The position numbers were made by a program, and so were the translations under genes. 64,000 nt of DNA from an uncultured Lachnospiraceae bacterium. GTDB lineage: Bacteria > Bacillota > Clostridia > Lachnospirales > Lachnospiraceae. Positions within the stretch are counted from its first letter, which is position 1; every line of letters begins with the position of its first letter. Under the pieces are notes generated by a model. The model was given only the letters and a program-made list of their open reading frames with translations, searched no databases and was not told the DNA's origin. This document shows, piece by piece, positions 38,917 to 47,059 of this stretch. The DNA is taken from NCBI GenBank assembly GCA_947177165.1, contig CAMWTP010000011.1:28780-92779 (forward strand). Reading direction: 5' to 3'.

Positions 38917-39576
38917 ATGGCAGGAGAAGCATTCAGAAAATCTTTTCAGGAGGAGAAAGAGAAATTAAAAAAGATGACGCCGGCAGACCGGCGCTGGTAT
39001 ATCTGGAATTATTACAGGATTCCAATTCTGATTGGGCTTGTGATTGTATTCTTTTTGTATCAGGCTGGCGGGGCATTCTTGAGGAGCAGGCAGGACTGTA
39101 TGCTTTACTGCGCTTTCATCGACCAGTCTTTCGCCGGGGAAGCACAGCTTGACCGCCTAAAAGATGATTTCTATGCCAGGGAAAATTTCAGCGGCCGGCA
39201 AGTCATTACCTTTGACACCTCGATCAATTTGTCAGATGACCTGTACAGCGACGCCTCCTTGATTGTTTTCCAGTCCCTGACAGGCACTGATACGGTTGAC
39301 ATTATCATCACAAAACAATCTGTTATGGAACAATATCATAACCAGAATGTGTTCTTAAACCTGCAGGACTTCTTGCCGCCCCAGCAGCTCGCCCAGCTAG
39401 AGGATGACTTTTATTATGATCCGGAGACATCCAGTCCAATTGGTATTTATCTAAAGAACAGCGTCCTCCCCTCTGCATACGGGCTGGATGAGGATTCCAT
39501 TCTCGGGATTTGTACTTTGGAGAACCATCCTGAGGTGATACAGGATTTCCTGTCATTTATTTTTCATAATGCATAA
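38917..39576 (+). CDS. Membrane-anchored protein, third gene of the YesNM-like operon
   Basis: 219 residues, not recognised. A charged cytoplasmic N-terminus (FQEEKEKLKKMTPADRRWYI) is followed by one transmembrane helix (about 28-47) and an extracytoplasmic domain of ~170 residues. That domain resembles a fragment of a type-2 solute-binding lobe (DTSINLSDDLYSDASLIVFQ, DTVDIIITKQSVMEQYHNQN, LNLQDFLPPQQLAQL), but it is too short for a full binding protein. AAGGAG precedes the ATG at 38917, 49 bp after the kinase gene, and a terminator follows. Its place suggests an accessory to signal perception by the kinase; this is inference. Confidence 0.72.
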   Translation: MAGEAFRKSFQEEKEKLKKMTPADRRWYIWNYYRIPILIGLVIVFFLYQAGGAFLRSRQDCMLYCAFIDQSFAGEAQLDRLKDDFYARENFSGRQVITFDTSINLSDDLYSDASLIVFQSLTGTDTVDIIITKQSVMEQYHNQNVFLNLQDFLPPQQLAQLEDDFYYDPETSSPIGIYLKNSVLPSAYGLDEDSILGICTLENHPEVIQDFLSFIFHNA

Positions 39577-39583
39577 TGGACAG

Positions 39584-39619
39584 GCACCTGCAGATTTTCG
39601 CTGATTTGCGGTGCTTTTC
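39584..39619 (+). terminator. Terminator of the YesNM-like operon
   Basis: GCACC(T)GCA...TGCGGTGC, an 8-bp stem with one bulged T and a 14-nt loop, followed by TTTTCTT; 8 bp after the stop of the membrane protein gene. Confidence 0.7.
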
Positions 39620-39634
39620 TTGTAAGCAGGCCGA

Positions 39635-39661
39635 ACTTTTTTCTATTTTTGTCATATTTTA
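39635..39661 (+). promoter_or_regulatory. Sigma-K-type promoter of dpaA-dpaB
   Basis: AC at 39635-39636, 16 bp, then CATATTTTA at 39653-39661, which fits the mother-cell sigma-K pattern AC-N16-CATAnnnTA exactly. Expression of dipicolinate synthase from sigma-K is established in Bacillus and Clostridium. The dpaA start codon is about 33 bp downstream. Confidence 0.7.
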
Positions 39662-39694
39662 AAGATAAGTCGATTAAATATAAGGAGGTGCGAT

Positions 39695-40579
39695 ATGCCT
39701 CCAAGAAATATGGCAAAATTTGATATTGCAATCTTAGGCGGCGACAGGCGGACAGCATGTATGGCTCCCATATTAGCAGAAAAAGGCTATCGGGTTCTCT
39801 GTTTTTGCACTGTCCAGATTTCCTGCAGTCCATCCATAAAATCCAAGTTAACTTTCACAGACTCCCTGCGCGAAGCCCTCGACTCCGCGCAGGTGATCAT
39901 AGGCGGCATTCCGTTCACAAAATCTGATTCCCTCTACTGCGAGGAGCGTTCTGATGCCCCAATCAGCATCTCAGAATTGCAGCGGGGCATTCACAAACAC
40001 CAGAAAATTTTCGCCGGCATCATACCGGAAGATTTCCGCAGAACCTGTGAGGAGCGGGAAATCAGCTGCCACGACTTTATGCTCGATGAGCCCATGACGC
40101 TGTACAATGCCGTCTCCACCGCGGAAGGCGCTATCCTGGAAGCACTGCTGCACAAGGACACAAACATCCATATGAGCAGCACCCTTGTACTGGGTTATGG
40201 CAGATGCGGCAAGATTATCGCCGACCGCCTGAAAGGGCTTCACGCCTGTGTCACAGTATGCTCCAACGACGCCAACGAGCTTGCCCTCGCGTGTGCTCTT
40301 GGATTTGAGACACTGCATCTGTCAAAGCTGTGGAACAACATCTGCTGTTTTGAGTATATTTTTAACACAATTCCCGCCCGTGTCCTGAACCGCAGATGCC
40401 TCGAAAAAGTATCGCCAAACGCCATTGTCATTGACATCGCCTCCAACAGAACAGGCGCCGATTACGAGACTGCCCAGAAATTAAACGTCAACATTCATTT
40501 CTGCCCGGGACTTCCCGGAAAATACGCCGGAGAAAGCTGCGCAAAGTATTTAACAGACTACGTCATCAACAGACTATAG
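39695..40579 (+). CDS. dpaA: Dipicolinate synthase subunit A
   Basis: NAD(P)-binding dehydrogenase-like subunit that, with DpaB, oxidises dihydrodipicolinate to dipicolinic acid in the sporulation mother cell; the product fills the spore core as its calcium salt. It has 294 residues, the family length. The N-terminal FDIAILGGDRRTACMAPIL is the DpaA signature, and a second Rossmann motif is VLGYGRCGKIIADRL near residue 170. AAGGAGG precedes the ATG. It shows that the organism, or its recent ancestor, forms spores. Confidence 0.94.
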   Translation: MPPRNMAKFDIAILGGDRRTACMAPILAEKGYRVLCFCTVQISCSPSIKSKLTFTDSLREALDSAQVIIGGIPFTKSDSLYCEERSDAPISISELQRGIHKHQKIFAGIIPEDFRRTCEEREISCHDFMLDEPMTLYNAVSTAEGAILEALLHKDTNIHMSSTLVLGYGRCGKIIADRLKGLHACVTVCSNDANELALACALGFETLHLSKLWNNICCFEYIFNTIPARVLNRRCLEKVSPNAIVIDIASNRTGADYETAQKLNVNIHFCPGLPGKYAGESCAKYLTDYVINRL

Positions 40580-40593
40580 GAGGCCTGATCCAC

Positions 40594-41181
40594 ATGGACA
40601 TCAAAGGAAAAAAAATAGGAATCGCACTGACCGGATCTTTCTGTACCTTCGAGAAAACCTTCGCAGAACTGCAAAAGCTGTCCGACGCCGGCGCTGACAT
40701 CTATCCGATTCTGTCAGAGGCGTCCCAGACACTCGAGAGCCGCTTTGGAAAACCTGACACATATGTCACTAAAATAAAAGAAATCACAGGAAAAGACCCG
40801 ATCGTATCCATTCCCGGCGCAGAGCCAATCGGTCCGAAAGCGTACCTTGATGCACTGGCAATCCTCCCCTGCACCGGAAACACTGCCGCAAAGCTCGCAA
40901 ACGGCATCACTGACACGCCTGTCCTCATGGCGGCAAAAGCCCACATGCGCAACAACAAGCCGCTCGTCATCTCCATCTCGACCAACGACGGGCTTGGCAT
41001 GAACCTGAAAAATATCGGACTTTTATGCAACAGCAAAAATATCTACTTCGTCCCGTTCGGGCAGGATAACTATCAGACAAAACCAAACTCTCTGGTGGCA
41101 CACGTTGAACTGCTGATACCGACACTGGAAATGGCGCTGGAGCACAAGCAGTATCAGCCAATCCTGAAAGACTATATATAA
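40594..41181 (+). CDS. dpaB: Dipicolinate synthase subunit B
   Basis: Flavoprotein-fold subunit of dipicolinate synthase, 195 residues. Markers are KKIGIALTGSFCTFEKTF at the N-terminus and LDALAILPCTGNTAAKLANG near residue 90. It starts 14 bp after dpaA with AGGAGG upstream and forms a unit with it. Confidence 0.94.
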   Translation: MDIKGKKIGIALTGSFCTFEKTFAELQKLSDAGADIYPILSEASQTLESRFGKPDTYVTKIKEITGKDPIVSIPGAEPIGPKAYLDALAILPCTGNTAAKLANGITDTPVLMAAKAHMRNNKPLVISISTNDGLGMNLKNIGLLCNSKNIYFVPFGQDNYQTKPNSLVAHVELLIPTLEMALEHKQYQPILKDYI

Positions 41182-41214
41182 AAATCGTTCATATGTTGGG
41201 AAAGGATATCAAAA

Positions 41215-43080
41215 ATGTGTGGAATCACAGGCTTTGCAAGCTTTCATGTAAACTATACGGAGGAATCCGCAAGATGGTTCTCCATCCTGCAGAAGATGAA
41301 TACCCGCCAGCAGCACCGCGGACCTGATGAAAACGGAGTCTGGCTGTCAAGAAACTGCGGACTCTCCCACACCCGTCTGTCCATTCTGGACCTCGAATAC
41401 GGAAAGCAGCCTATGGCAAGACAGCTTGATAACCACCGCGCTGTCATCTGCTATAACGGTGAGATCTACAACATGCCCAGTCTCCGCCGTGCGCTGGAGA
41501 AGGAAGGCATCGTCTTCGAAACAACCTGCGATACAGAAGTGATTCTGATAGGATACCTCCTTCACGGCACTTCCTACATCACACAGCTAAACGGCATCTT
41601 TTCCTTTGCCATATACGACGAAACACTGCAAAGATTATATCTCTTTCGCGACAGACTCGGGGTAAAGCCTTTGTTCTATACCCTCTTTCGCAACACCCTC
41701 ATCTTTTCCTCCGAGCTGAAGGGAATCCTGTGCTATCCTGACTTTAAGGCGCAGGCGGACCGCGACGGGCTCTGTGAGATCTTTGGTCTTGGCCCTGCGA
41801 AGACCTACGGAAAGGGTGTTTTTAAAAATATAGATGAGCTGCTGCCGGGACATTATCTCGAATATTACGGCTCCGACTTTTCCCAGCACCTATCCACAAA
41901 GTGTTACTGGAAACTGGAGAGTTATCCACATGAAGAGGACTGGCAAAACACAGTCGAGAAAACCCGGTATCTGGTCACAGACGCCATCAGGATGCAGATG
42001 CTCTCCGATGTGCCTGTCTGTACCTTCTTATCGGGCGGTGTGGACAGTAGTCTTGTCACAGCGGTATGCAGCAGCGAGCTTCAAAAGCAGGGTAAGAGGC
42101 TCGATACATACTCCTTTGACTTCAAAGACAATGACAAAAATTTCAGGGCAAACGCCTTTCAGCCCTCACAGGACAGACCGTGGGTAGATATGATGATCGC
42201 CCACTGCCATACCAACCACCAGTACCTTGAATGTGCCAATGCTGATTTATATCAATACTTGTTTGAGGCGGTGGACGCCAGAGACCTGCCATGCATGGCG
42301 GACGTCGAGGCCTCCATGCTCTACTTCTGCAAGAGAGTCGCCGCCAGCCACAAAGTAACCCTCACCGGGGAGTGCGCCGATGAAATCTTTGGCGGTTATC
42401 CGTGGTTTCACAGGAAAGAGTGCTTCGACGCAGACTGCTTCCCGTGGTCAATGGATTTCACCCCGCGCACCATGCTCCTGAAAGACAGCGTATTATCCCT
42501 TCTTCCCTTAGAAGAATACGCCCACGCCGCATATGCAAAGACAATATCGGAAGTTCCTGTTCTGGAGGGGGAAAACCGTGAAGAAAAACGCAGACGTGAA
42601 ATCTCTTATCTCAATATCAAATGGTTTATGCAGACGCTGCTCGACCGCATGGACCGCACAAGCATGCACGCGGGGCTCGAGGCGCGTGTCCCGTTTGCCG
42701 ACCACCGCATTGTGGAATATCTGTGGAATGTGCCCTGGTCCATGAAATGCAAAGACGGCGTGGTAAAAGGACTGCTGCGCGCCGCCGCGGACGGACTACT
42801 CCCCGGCGAAGTTTTATACCGCAGAAAGAGTCCTTATCCCAAAACCTATGATCCCGCTTACGAAAATCTGCTGCGCACCGCGATCGTGGAAACACTGTCC
42901 GACACGCGCGCACCCCTGCGGGAACTGATTGACCTGAATAAAGTGCTCGACTACATCAGCCAGCCCTCCGACTACGGCAGGCCGTTCTATGGGCAGCTCA
43001 TGGCTGGTCCGCAGCTGCTTGCGTATCTTTTGCAGGTGAATTACTGGCTGCAAAAATATCAAATAGAACTGCTGATTTGA
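41215..43080 (+). CDS. Glutamine-hydrolysing asparagine synthetase (AsnB/AsnO type)
   Basis: Cytoplasmic amidotransferase of 621 residues. The N-terminal nucleophile domain starts MCGITGFASF (Cys2) and carries QQHRGPDENGVW; the synthetase domain has the PP-loop FLSGGVDSSLVTAV near residue 275 and ECADEIFGGYPWFHRKE. It lies 33 bp after dpaB and before a strong terminator, with no other promoter evident, so it is probably transcribed with dpaAB in the mother cell. That agrees with sporulation-linked asparagine synthetases such as Bacillus AsnO. I do not assign the exact paralogue. Confidence 0.92.
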   Translation: MCGITGFASFHVNYTEESARWFSILQKMNTRQQHRGPDENGVWLSRNCGLSHTRLSILDLEYGKQPMARQLDNHRAVICYNGEIYNMPSLRRALEKEGIVFETTCDTEVILIGYLLHGTSYITQLNGIFSFAIYDETLQRLYLFRDRLGVKPLFYTLFRNTLIFSSELKGILCYPDFKAQADRDGLCEIFGLGPAKTYGKGVFKNIDELLPGHYLEYYGSDFSQHLSTKCYWKLESYPHEEDWQNTVEKTRYLVTDAIRMQMLSDVPVCTFLSGGVDSSLVTAVCSSELQKQGKRLDTYSFDFKDNDKNFRANAFQPSQDRPWVDMMIAHCHTNHQYLECANADLYQYLFEAVDARDLPCMADVEASMLYFCKRVAASHKVTLTGECADEIFGGYPWFHRKECFDADCFPWSMDFTPRTMLLKDSVLSLLPLEEYAHAAYAKTISEVPVLEGENREEKRRREISYLNIKWFMQTLLDRMDRTSMHAGLEARVPFADHRIVEYLWNVPWSMKCKDGVVKGLLRAAADGLLPGEVLYRRKSPYPKTYDPAYENLLRTAIVETLSDTRAPLRELIDLNKVLDYISQPSDYGRPFYGQLMAGPQLLAYLLQVNYWLQKYQIELLI

Positions 43081-43090
43081 TTTTCTTATG

Positions 43091-43160
43091 AAAAAAGACC
43101 ATTTTCCATCCAATTGTCCCATTCCCTGAATGAATGACTGGATGAATAAATGGTCTTTCT
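43091..43160. terminator. Bidirectional terminator between asnB and the BrnA gene
   Basis: Outer stem AAAGACCATTT (43094-43104) with AAATGGTCTTT (43147-43157), inner stem CATCCA with TGGATG. A-runs on one side and T-runs on the other serve both converging genes; the BrnA stop is 3 bp away. Confidence 0.8.
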
Positions 43161-43162
43161 TG

Positions 43163-43477
43163 TCATAAGCTCTTTGCCACAATGTCGGGATCATTAATGG
43201 CATTATCCAAAAGCCGGCTCAGGAAACCTGTGTAACCCTTTCCAGTTGCACGCGCTTTTTCAAGTGTCGCAGGTGATACTCTCAGTGAAATGACAGGTTT
43301 CTTCATTTCTTCGCGTCTCAATGCAGCTATGGCTGCCATTTCTGCATACTGTTCTGGAGTCAATTCTGGTGCATCTTCGTCAAAAAAAATAGGTCTTTTC
43401 GAAGCTTCCTCAATTTCTTTGATCTGTGCCTCTGTCGGCTTCTGTCCATTCGTTATTGTCGTTCTAACAATCGCCAT
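43163..43477 (-). CDS. BrnA-like antitoxin
   Basis: 104 residues. The C-terminal half is a ribbon-helix-helix type domain (KKPVISLRVSPATLEKARAT, then GFLSRLLDNAI) as in BrnA; the N-terminal half is acidic and proline-rich. It begins at 43477 with GGAGG upstream and overlaps the toxin gene by 14 bp, which implies coupled translation. It should neutralise the BrnT-like toxin and repress the shared promoter by binding the palindrome upstream. The order toxin-antitoxin is the one usual for brnTA. Confidence 0.85.
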   Translation of the reverse strand: MAIVRTTITNGQKPTEAQIKEIEEASKRPIFFDEDAPELTPEQYAEMAAIAALRREEMKKPVISLRVSPATLEKARATGKGYTGFLSRLLDNAINDPDIVAKSL

Positions 43478-43754
43478 AGTAAATCCTCCTCTCTGCAGCA
43501 GTCGCAACCCTTGCTGAAATCAGTCTTGACGCGTCTTCGCGCTCTGTGTACACTACAAACAGAATATCATTTACCCTGCCAAGCACTACATATCTGTCCT
43601 CCTCAACACTATGAAGTCTGTCAAAATACTCAATCCGATTTTCATCAGCAAATACCAACGCTGCAGTTTCAAAACTGATTCCATGTTTGTTTCTATTGAT
43701 CTCGTTTTTTTGGTCATCCCACTCTACAGGATACCCGCCTATAATTGTTTTCAT
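43464..43754 (-). CDS. BrnT-like ribonuclease toxin
   Basis: 96 residues. The family core is EWDDQKNEINRNKHGISFET followed by AALVF, ending in RISARVATAAERRIYYGDC-like sequence typical of RelE-superfamily BrnT ribonucleases. The catalytic Lys/His/Arg positions (NRNKHG, ERED) look intact. The only sensible start is the ATG at 43754, because the conserved WDD motif follows within a dozen residues. No ribosome-binding site precedes it, and the promoter places the transcript start at about this base. Confidence 0.87.
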   Translation of the reverse strand: MKTIIGGYPVEWDDQKNEINRNKHGISFETAALVFADENRIEYFDRLHSVEEDRYVVLGRVNDILFVVYTEREDASRLISARVATAAERRIYYGDC

Positions 43755-43755
43755 A

Positions 43756-43789
43756 CCAAAAGTATAACTTCAAGTATTACTTTTGTCAA
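43756..43789 (-). promoter_or_regulatory. brnTA promoter with overlapping palindromic operator
   Basis: TTGACA (43789..43784), a 17-bp spacer and TATACT (43766..43761) on the minus strand are near consensus. A 29-bp palindrome at 43757-43785 (two 14-bp arms, 12 of 14 matching, one central base) covers the -10, the spacer and part of the -35, as expected for autorepression by BrnA. The -10 ends only 6 bp before the toxin ATG. Confidence 0.8.
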
Positions 43790-43836
43790 TCAATATGCAA
43801 CAATACTTCATAGTTTAACACCGCAGTTTCACGACA

Positions 43837-45150
43837 CTAACCACATCGCGGAAACACCACACTAAACCGTGTTCCCAGCCCTTCGCGGCTCACAATATCA
43901 TAATACCCCTGATGCTTGTCGACGATCCACTTTGCAATCGAAAGCCCAAGTCCTGTTCCGCCCGTCTTGCTGTTGCGCACCGTGTCAGCGCGGTAAAAGC
44001 GGTCAAACGCATGCGCAACATCCTGCTCAGACATCCCGATTCCATTGTCCTGTATCCCATAAAACGCAGAGCCGTCCTTCCAGACACCCACACGTATCAG
44101 GATTTCCTCGCCCTGTCTCGTGTATTTTGCCGCGTTGTCAATGAGAATCCGCGCCGACTGCTTGAGCATGTCGCAATCTCCATACACCCGCACATTTCCC
44201 GATTCCTCGAAACGGTAACTATGATTTTCGTCGATCATCAGCGACTCCTCATAGACTTCCCGCATGATGCTGTTCAGCTCATGCAGCTGCATGTCAAGAT
44301 TCTGCCGGTTCGAATCGCCCCTCGCCAGAAACAAAAGCTGCTCCACAAGCTTCTGCATGTGGTTTGCCTCATTCTTAATCGCCTCGATGGACTCCTCGAG
44401 AATCGCTGTGTCTTCCTTTCCCCACCGGTCAAGCATATTGACATATCCCTGTATGACCGCAATCGGTGTGCGCAGTTCATGAGAGGCGTCTGAGACAAAC
44501 TGCGACTGCTGTTTGTAGGAAGCCCGGATGCGCTCGAGCAGCCCATTTAGCGCCGTCTCAATGCCCTGCAGATCCTTGTCGTGCATATGGATACCATTCT
44601 CCATGGCGTCCACTTTGAGGTTGGAAATCGCATCCTCCAGATTGTGGTATTTTGTCTCATCAAATGCCATCTCACTGAGCTGCTGCGCCCTCGCCGCAAT
44701 CTGGTTCAAGGGGCGAAGCTGCCTGCGCACCTGCGCCGTGCCAGAGAACGCCAATGAAACCAGATCAATAATCTGAAACGCAAGAAGAACAACCCCTCCG
44801 CAACGAAACAAACTGAACCACACACCGATCGGCACATGATATAATATTTGATCGCTGCTGTCCAACACAGTGTACACCGCACTCCACAGATCCGTCTGAA
44901 ACGAAATCTTCCTAATACGAGAAAACGCAAATGTCCCCTCCATCTGCAGATCCATGCCGACAACGAAAATCGCCGCAAGCAGAACAAAAACAACGATATC
45001 CATGCCCGCATACGCAAAAAAAACGCGTGCCAAATTGTTCAAATTAATTTTCCGCGCAATGGAAGTCACACGCACTGTGTCAAATGGTCTGCTTTTTATT
45101 TCAATCAGTTTTTTCTCAGTCTTTTTTTCTTTTTTATTGTCAGTTTTCAT
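43837..45150 (-). CDS. Sensor histidine kinase, HAMP-HisKA-HATPase
   Basis: 437 residues. Two transmembrane helices (about 42-66 and 112-136), a short extracytoplasmic loop, a linker, HisKA (FVSDASHELRTPIAVIQGYV, His near 225) and HATPase (ARILIDNAAKYT, IQDNGIGMS, GTGLGLSIAKWIV). All catalytic boxes are intact. The basic N-terminus (DNKKEKKTEKKL) is unusual but short. It overlaps the regulator gene by 11 bp; its ATG has no clear ribosome-binding site, so translation is probably coupled. Confidence 0.92.
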   Translation of the reverse strand: MKTDNKKEKKTEKKLIEIKSRPFDTVRVTSIARKINLNNLARVFFAYAGMDIVVFVLLAAIFVVGMDLQMEGTFAFSRIRKISFQTDLWSAVYTVLDSSDQILYHVPIGVWFSLFRCGGVVLLAFQIIDLVSLAFSGTAQVRRQLRPLNQIAARAQQLSEMAFDETKYHNLEDAISNLKVDAMENGIHMHDKDLQGIETALNGLLERIRASYKQQSQFVSDASHELRTPIAVIQGYVNMLDRWGKEDTAILEESIEAIKNEANHMQKLVEQLLFLARGDSNRQNLDMQLHELNSIMREVYEESLMIDENHSYRFEESGNVRVYGDCDMLKQSARILIDNAAKYTRQGEEILIRVGVWKDGSAFYGIQDNGIGMSEQDVAHAFDRFYRADTVRNSKTGGTGLGLSIAKWIVDKHQGYYDIVSREGLGTRFSVVFPRCG

Positions 45151-45835
45151 CTTTGATACAATACCCCACTCCGCGCACGGTTTGGATAATCTTTACCTGA
45201 AACACATCATCCAGCTTGCTCCGCAGATACCGCACATACACATCAATGATATTCGTCTCACCCATATAATCATAGCCGCAGACTTTTTCTAATAATGTAT
45301 CCCTCGATATCACAATGTTCTTGTTTTCCAGCAAAACCTTCAAAAGCTCAAATTCCCTATGAGTAAGCTCCACCTGCTTCCCATCATAAGAAACCTCATA
45401 GCGCTGCACGTCCATGCAAAGCTTCCCGACTTTGAGCTGGTTTTTGTCCTGGCCAGTTACACTGGCACCACCGCCGCGCTTCTTGAGCACCAGTCTGATG
45501 CGCGCAAGCAGCTCCTCTATGGCAAACGGTTTTGTCATGTAGTCATCGGCCCCGCCGTCAAGCCCAGCAACCTTATCCATCACCTCGTCGCGCGCCGTCA
45601 GCATTATGACAGGAATGTCAGAATTTTTTCTAAGGCGCCGCAGCACTTCAAAGCCGTTTAACTCCGGAAGCATCACATCGAGCACCACGAGATCCGCCTT
45701 GCCGCTCTGCGCCTTTTCCAATCCCTCCCTGCCGTCTGCCGCCTTCATGACCTCATACCCCTCATGCAGGAGCTCAAGCTCCAGAAAACGTCCGATCTTT
45801 TCCTCATCCTCCACAATCAAAACCGTTACTGCCAT
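45140..45835 (-). CDS. OmpR/PhoB-family response regulator
   Basis: 231 residues with an intact receiver (VEDEE, DLVVLDVMLPELNGF, LTARD, TKPF) and a winged-helix DNA-binding domain (YDGKQVELTHREFELLKVLL, VCGYDYMGETNIIDVYVRYL). AAGGAGG is 5 nt before the ATG at 45835; a longer in-frame start is rejected for lack of a site. It is the partner of the overlapping kinase. The target genes are unknown; the adjacent DUF4342 gene on the same strand is a candidate. Confidence 0.93.
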   Translation of the reverse strand: MAVTVLIVEDEEKIGRFLELELLHEGYEVMKAADGREGLEKAQSGKADLVVLDVMLPELNGFEVLRRLRKNSDIPVIMLTARDEVMDKVAGLDGGADDYMTKPFAIEELLARIRLVLKKRGGGASVTGQDKNQLKVGKLCMDVQRYEVSYDGKQVELTHREFELLKVLLENKNIVISRDTLLEKVCGYDYMGETNIIDVYVRYLRSKLDDVFQVKIIQTVRGVGYCIKDEN

Positions 45836-45866
45836 CACTGCCTCCTTACCTATCCAAAACAATGGG

Positions 45867-45889
45867 GCAGGGGAGAAGCTTTCCCCTGC
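45867..45889 (-). terminator. GC-rich hairpin between the DUF4342 and regulator genes
   Basis: GCAGGGGA...TCCCCTGC, a perfect 8-bp stem with a 7-nt loop, 10 bp after the DUF4342 stop. It lacks a good U-run, so it may be an attenuator or a palindromic repeat; a similar hairpin occurs at 52107-52130. Confidence 0.45.
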
Positions 45890-45899
45890 TCACTGCAAA

Positions 45900-46439
45900 T
45901 TAAATGTCCTCTTCCTTGGCTGCATTGCCAAACTCGTTCTTGATGTTCTCGGCCGCCTCTGCCGCACTGTCCATCGCCTTGTTGAGGTCGATGTCAACGC
46001 TTCTCACATCAGGCCCTGCAAACTGGTATCTCATATTAAAGAACAGTCCGACCACCAGCAGCGGAACCACCACCCAGAATGCAAAGAGCAGAAATACGAC
46101 CAGCAGCGTAATCGGTATCCGGAAAATCTCATTGTTGTCGCGCTCCACACAGAAGCTGTTATTGTTGCCCTTCTCAAGAATCTTCTGGCACCAGTGTCCG
46201 AAGCGTCTGAGATTGTCGGAAAAGCTGGACTTGCATTCCTTGTCATCCAACTCGATCTTCACCTTCTCGGTCTGCGTCGTGTAGCTGGAGTGCTCCGGTC
46301 CATGTACCTTGCCGCTCTGCTCTAAGTAAATCATGGCATCAAGGATATCCCAGTTGCTGTTTTCCAGTGCCTGCTTTGCCTCCTCATAAGTTACGTTTGC
46401 ATGCTCCCTTAATTTTTCTACCTTTTGAAAATTATCCAT
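45900..46439 (-). CDS. DUF4342 domain protein with N-terminal UBA-like domain
   Basis: 179 residues. Residues 1-45 form a UBA/TS-N-like three-helix unit (REHANVTYEEAKQALENSNW, DILDAMIYLEQ). After a Ser/Thr-rich linker, a DUF4342 region with a strongly hydrophobic pair of segments (IPITLLVVFLLFAFWVVVPL) gives a membrane anchor. The acidic, alanine-rich tail (NKAMDSAAEAAENIKNEFG) is likely cytoplasmic. GGAGAG precedes the ATG at 46439. The role is unknown; position beside a two-component pair suggests an envelope stress link. Confidence 0.75.
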   Translation of the reverse strand: MDNFQKVEKLREHANVTYEEAKQALENSNWDILDAMIYLEQSGKVHGPEHSSYTTQTEKVKIELDDKECKSSFSDNLRRFGHWCQKILEKGNNNSFCVERDNNEIFRIPITLLVVFLLFAFWVVVPLLVVGLFFNMRYQFAGPDVRSVDIDLNKAMDSAAEAAENIKNEFGNAAKEEDI

Positions 46440-46609
46440 TTCTTTTCTCTCCTTCTTGATTGTTTGAAATCTTAAATTTACTTCATAAAAGAACACTCAA
46501 TTTGCATTCTTTTATTTCCGGTGTGAAACTTTGCTTCACACCCCTCAGCTGATGATCCTATCTTAAACAATCAAAATTAATCAAAAATGTTGATAAGATT
46601 AAAAACAGA

Positions 46610-46738
46610 TTAAACTTTATTCTCTATTCCCTGCACAGAAAGTCTTTCTATCATCTGTTTCTGAACCTTTTCAAACTCATGCAGCCATTCTGCCAGATAT
46701 TCAGGACATACTGCTGCGCTTTTTCTTTCTGTCGTCAT
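46610..46738 (-). CDS. Possible 42-aa protein
   Basis: An open frame ATG to TAA encoding a charged, helix-like peptide (CPEYLAEWLHEFEKVQKQMI). The amino-acid make-up looks protein-like, but the ribosome-binding site is poor (GGTGAG, far upstream). The gap 46440-47059 otherwise holds only the promoter of the following pseudogene. Confidence 0.35.
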   Translation of the reverse strand: MTTERKSAAVCPEYLAEWLHEFEKVQKQMIERLSVQGIENKV

Positions 46739-46999
46739 TTTAAGATTCTATTTCTCACCATTTAAAGTATCTGTATGTTATCCTGCCGCCACTGCAAATC
46801 ACACTGTCATCCTCATCCACATAAACAGTATAGCATGCGGCTTTATATAATTCCACATCTTCGCGAAACAAACCTCAGAGTATTTTGCACAAATATATAT
46901 AAAGTATCCATGTGGCGCATGATCCCCTCCGCTTATGTGATTTTTGAACAGCAGCCAGCAACCACCAATCTGCTCAATTTTCCAACACGCAAATCGTTA

Positions 47000-47028
47000 T
47001 TGCGTGTCAAAATTTCGTATGTTATACT
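47000..47028 (+). promoter_or_regulatory. Promoter of the Rpn-type pseudogene
   Basis: TTGCGT (47000-47005), a 17-bp spacer and TATACT (47023-47028); the TTG start codon at 47060 follows AGAAAGG. Confidence 0.5.
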
Positions 47029-47059
47029 AAAATAACAAAAGAGAAAGGTAATAGCAATA

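Noticed and set aside
43837..46439. Reading the DUF4342 gene, regulator and kinase as a known bacitracin (Bce-type) module
   Set aside because: No ABC exporter is adjacent, and the kinase lacks the short intramembrane sensor layout of BceS.
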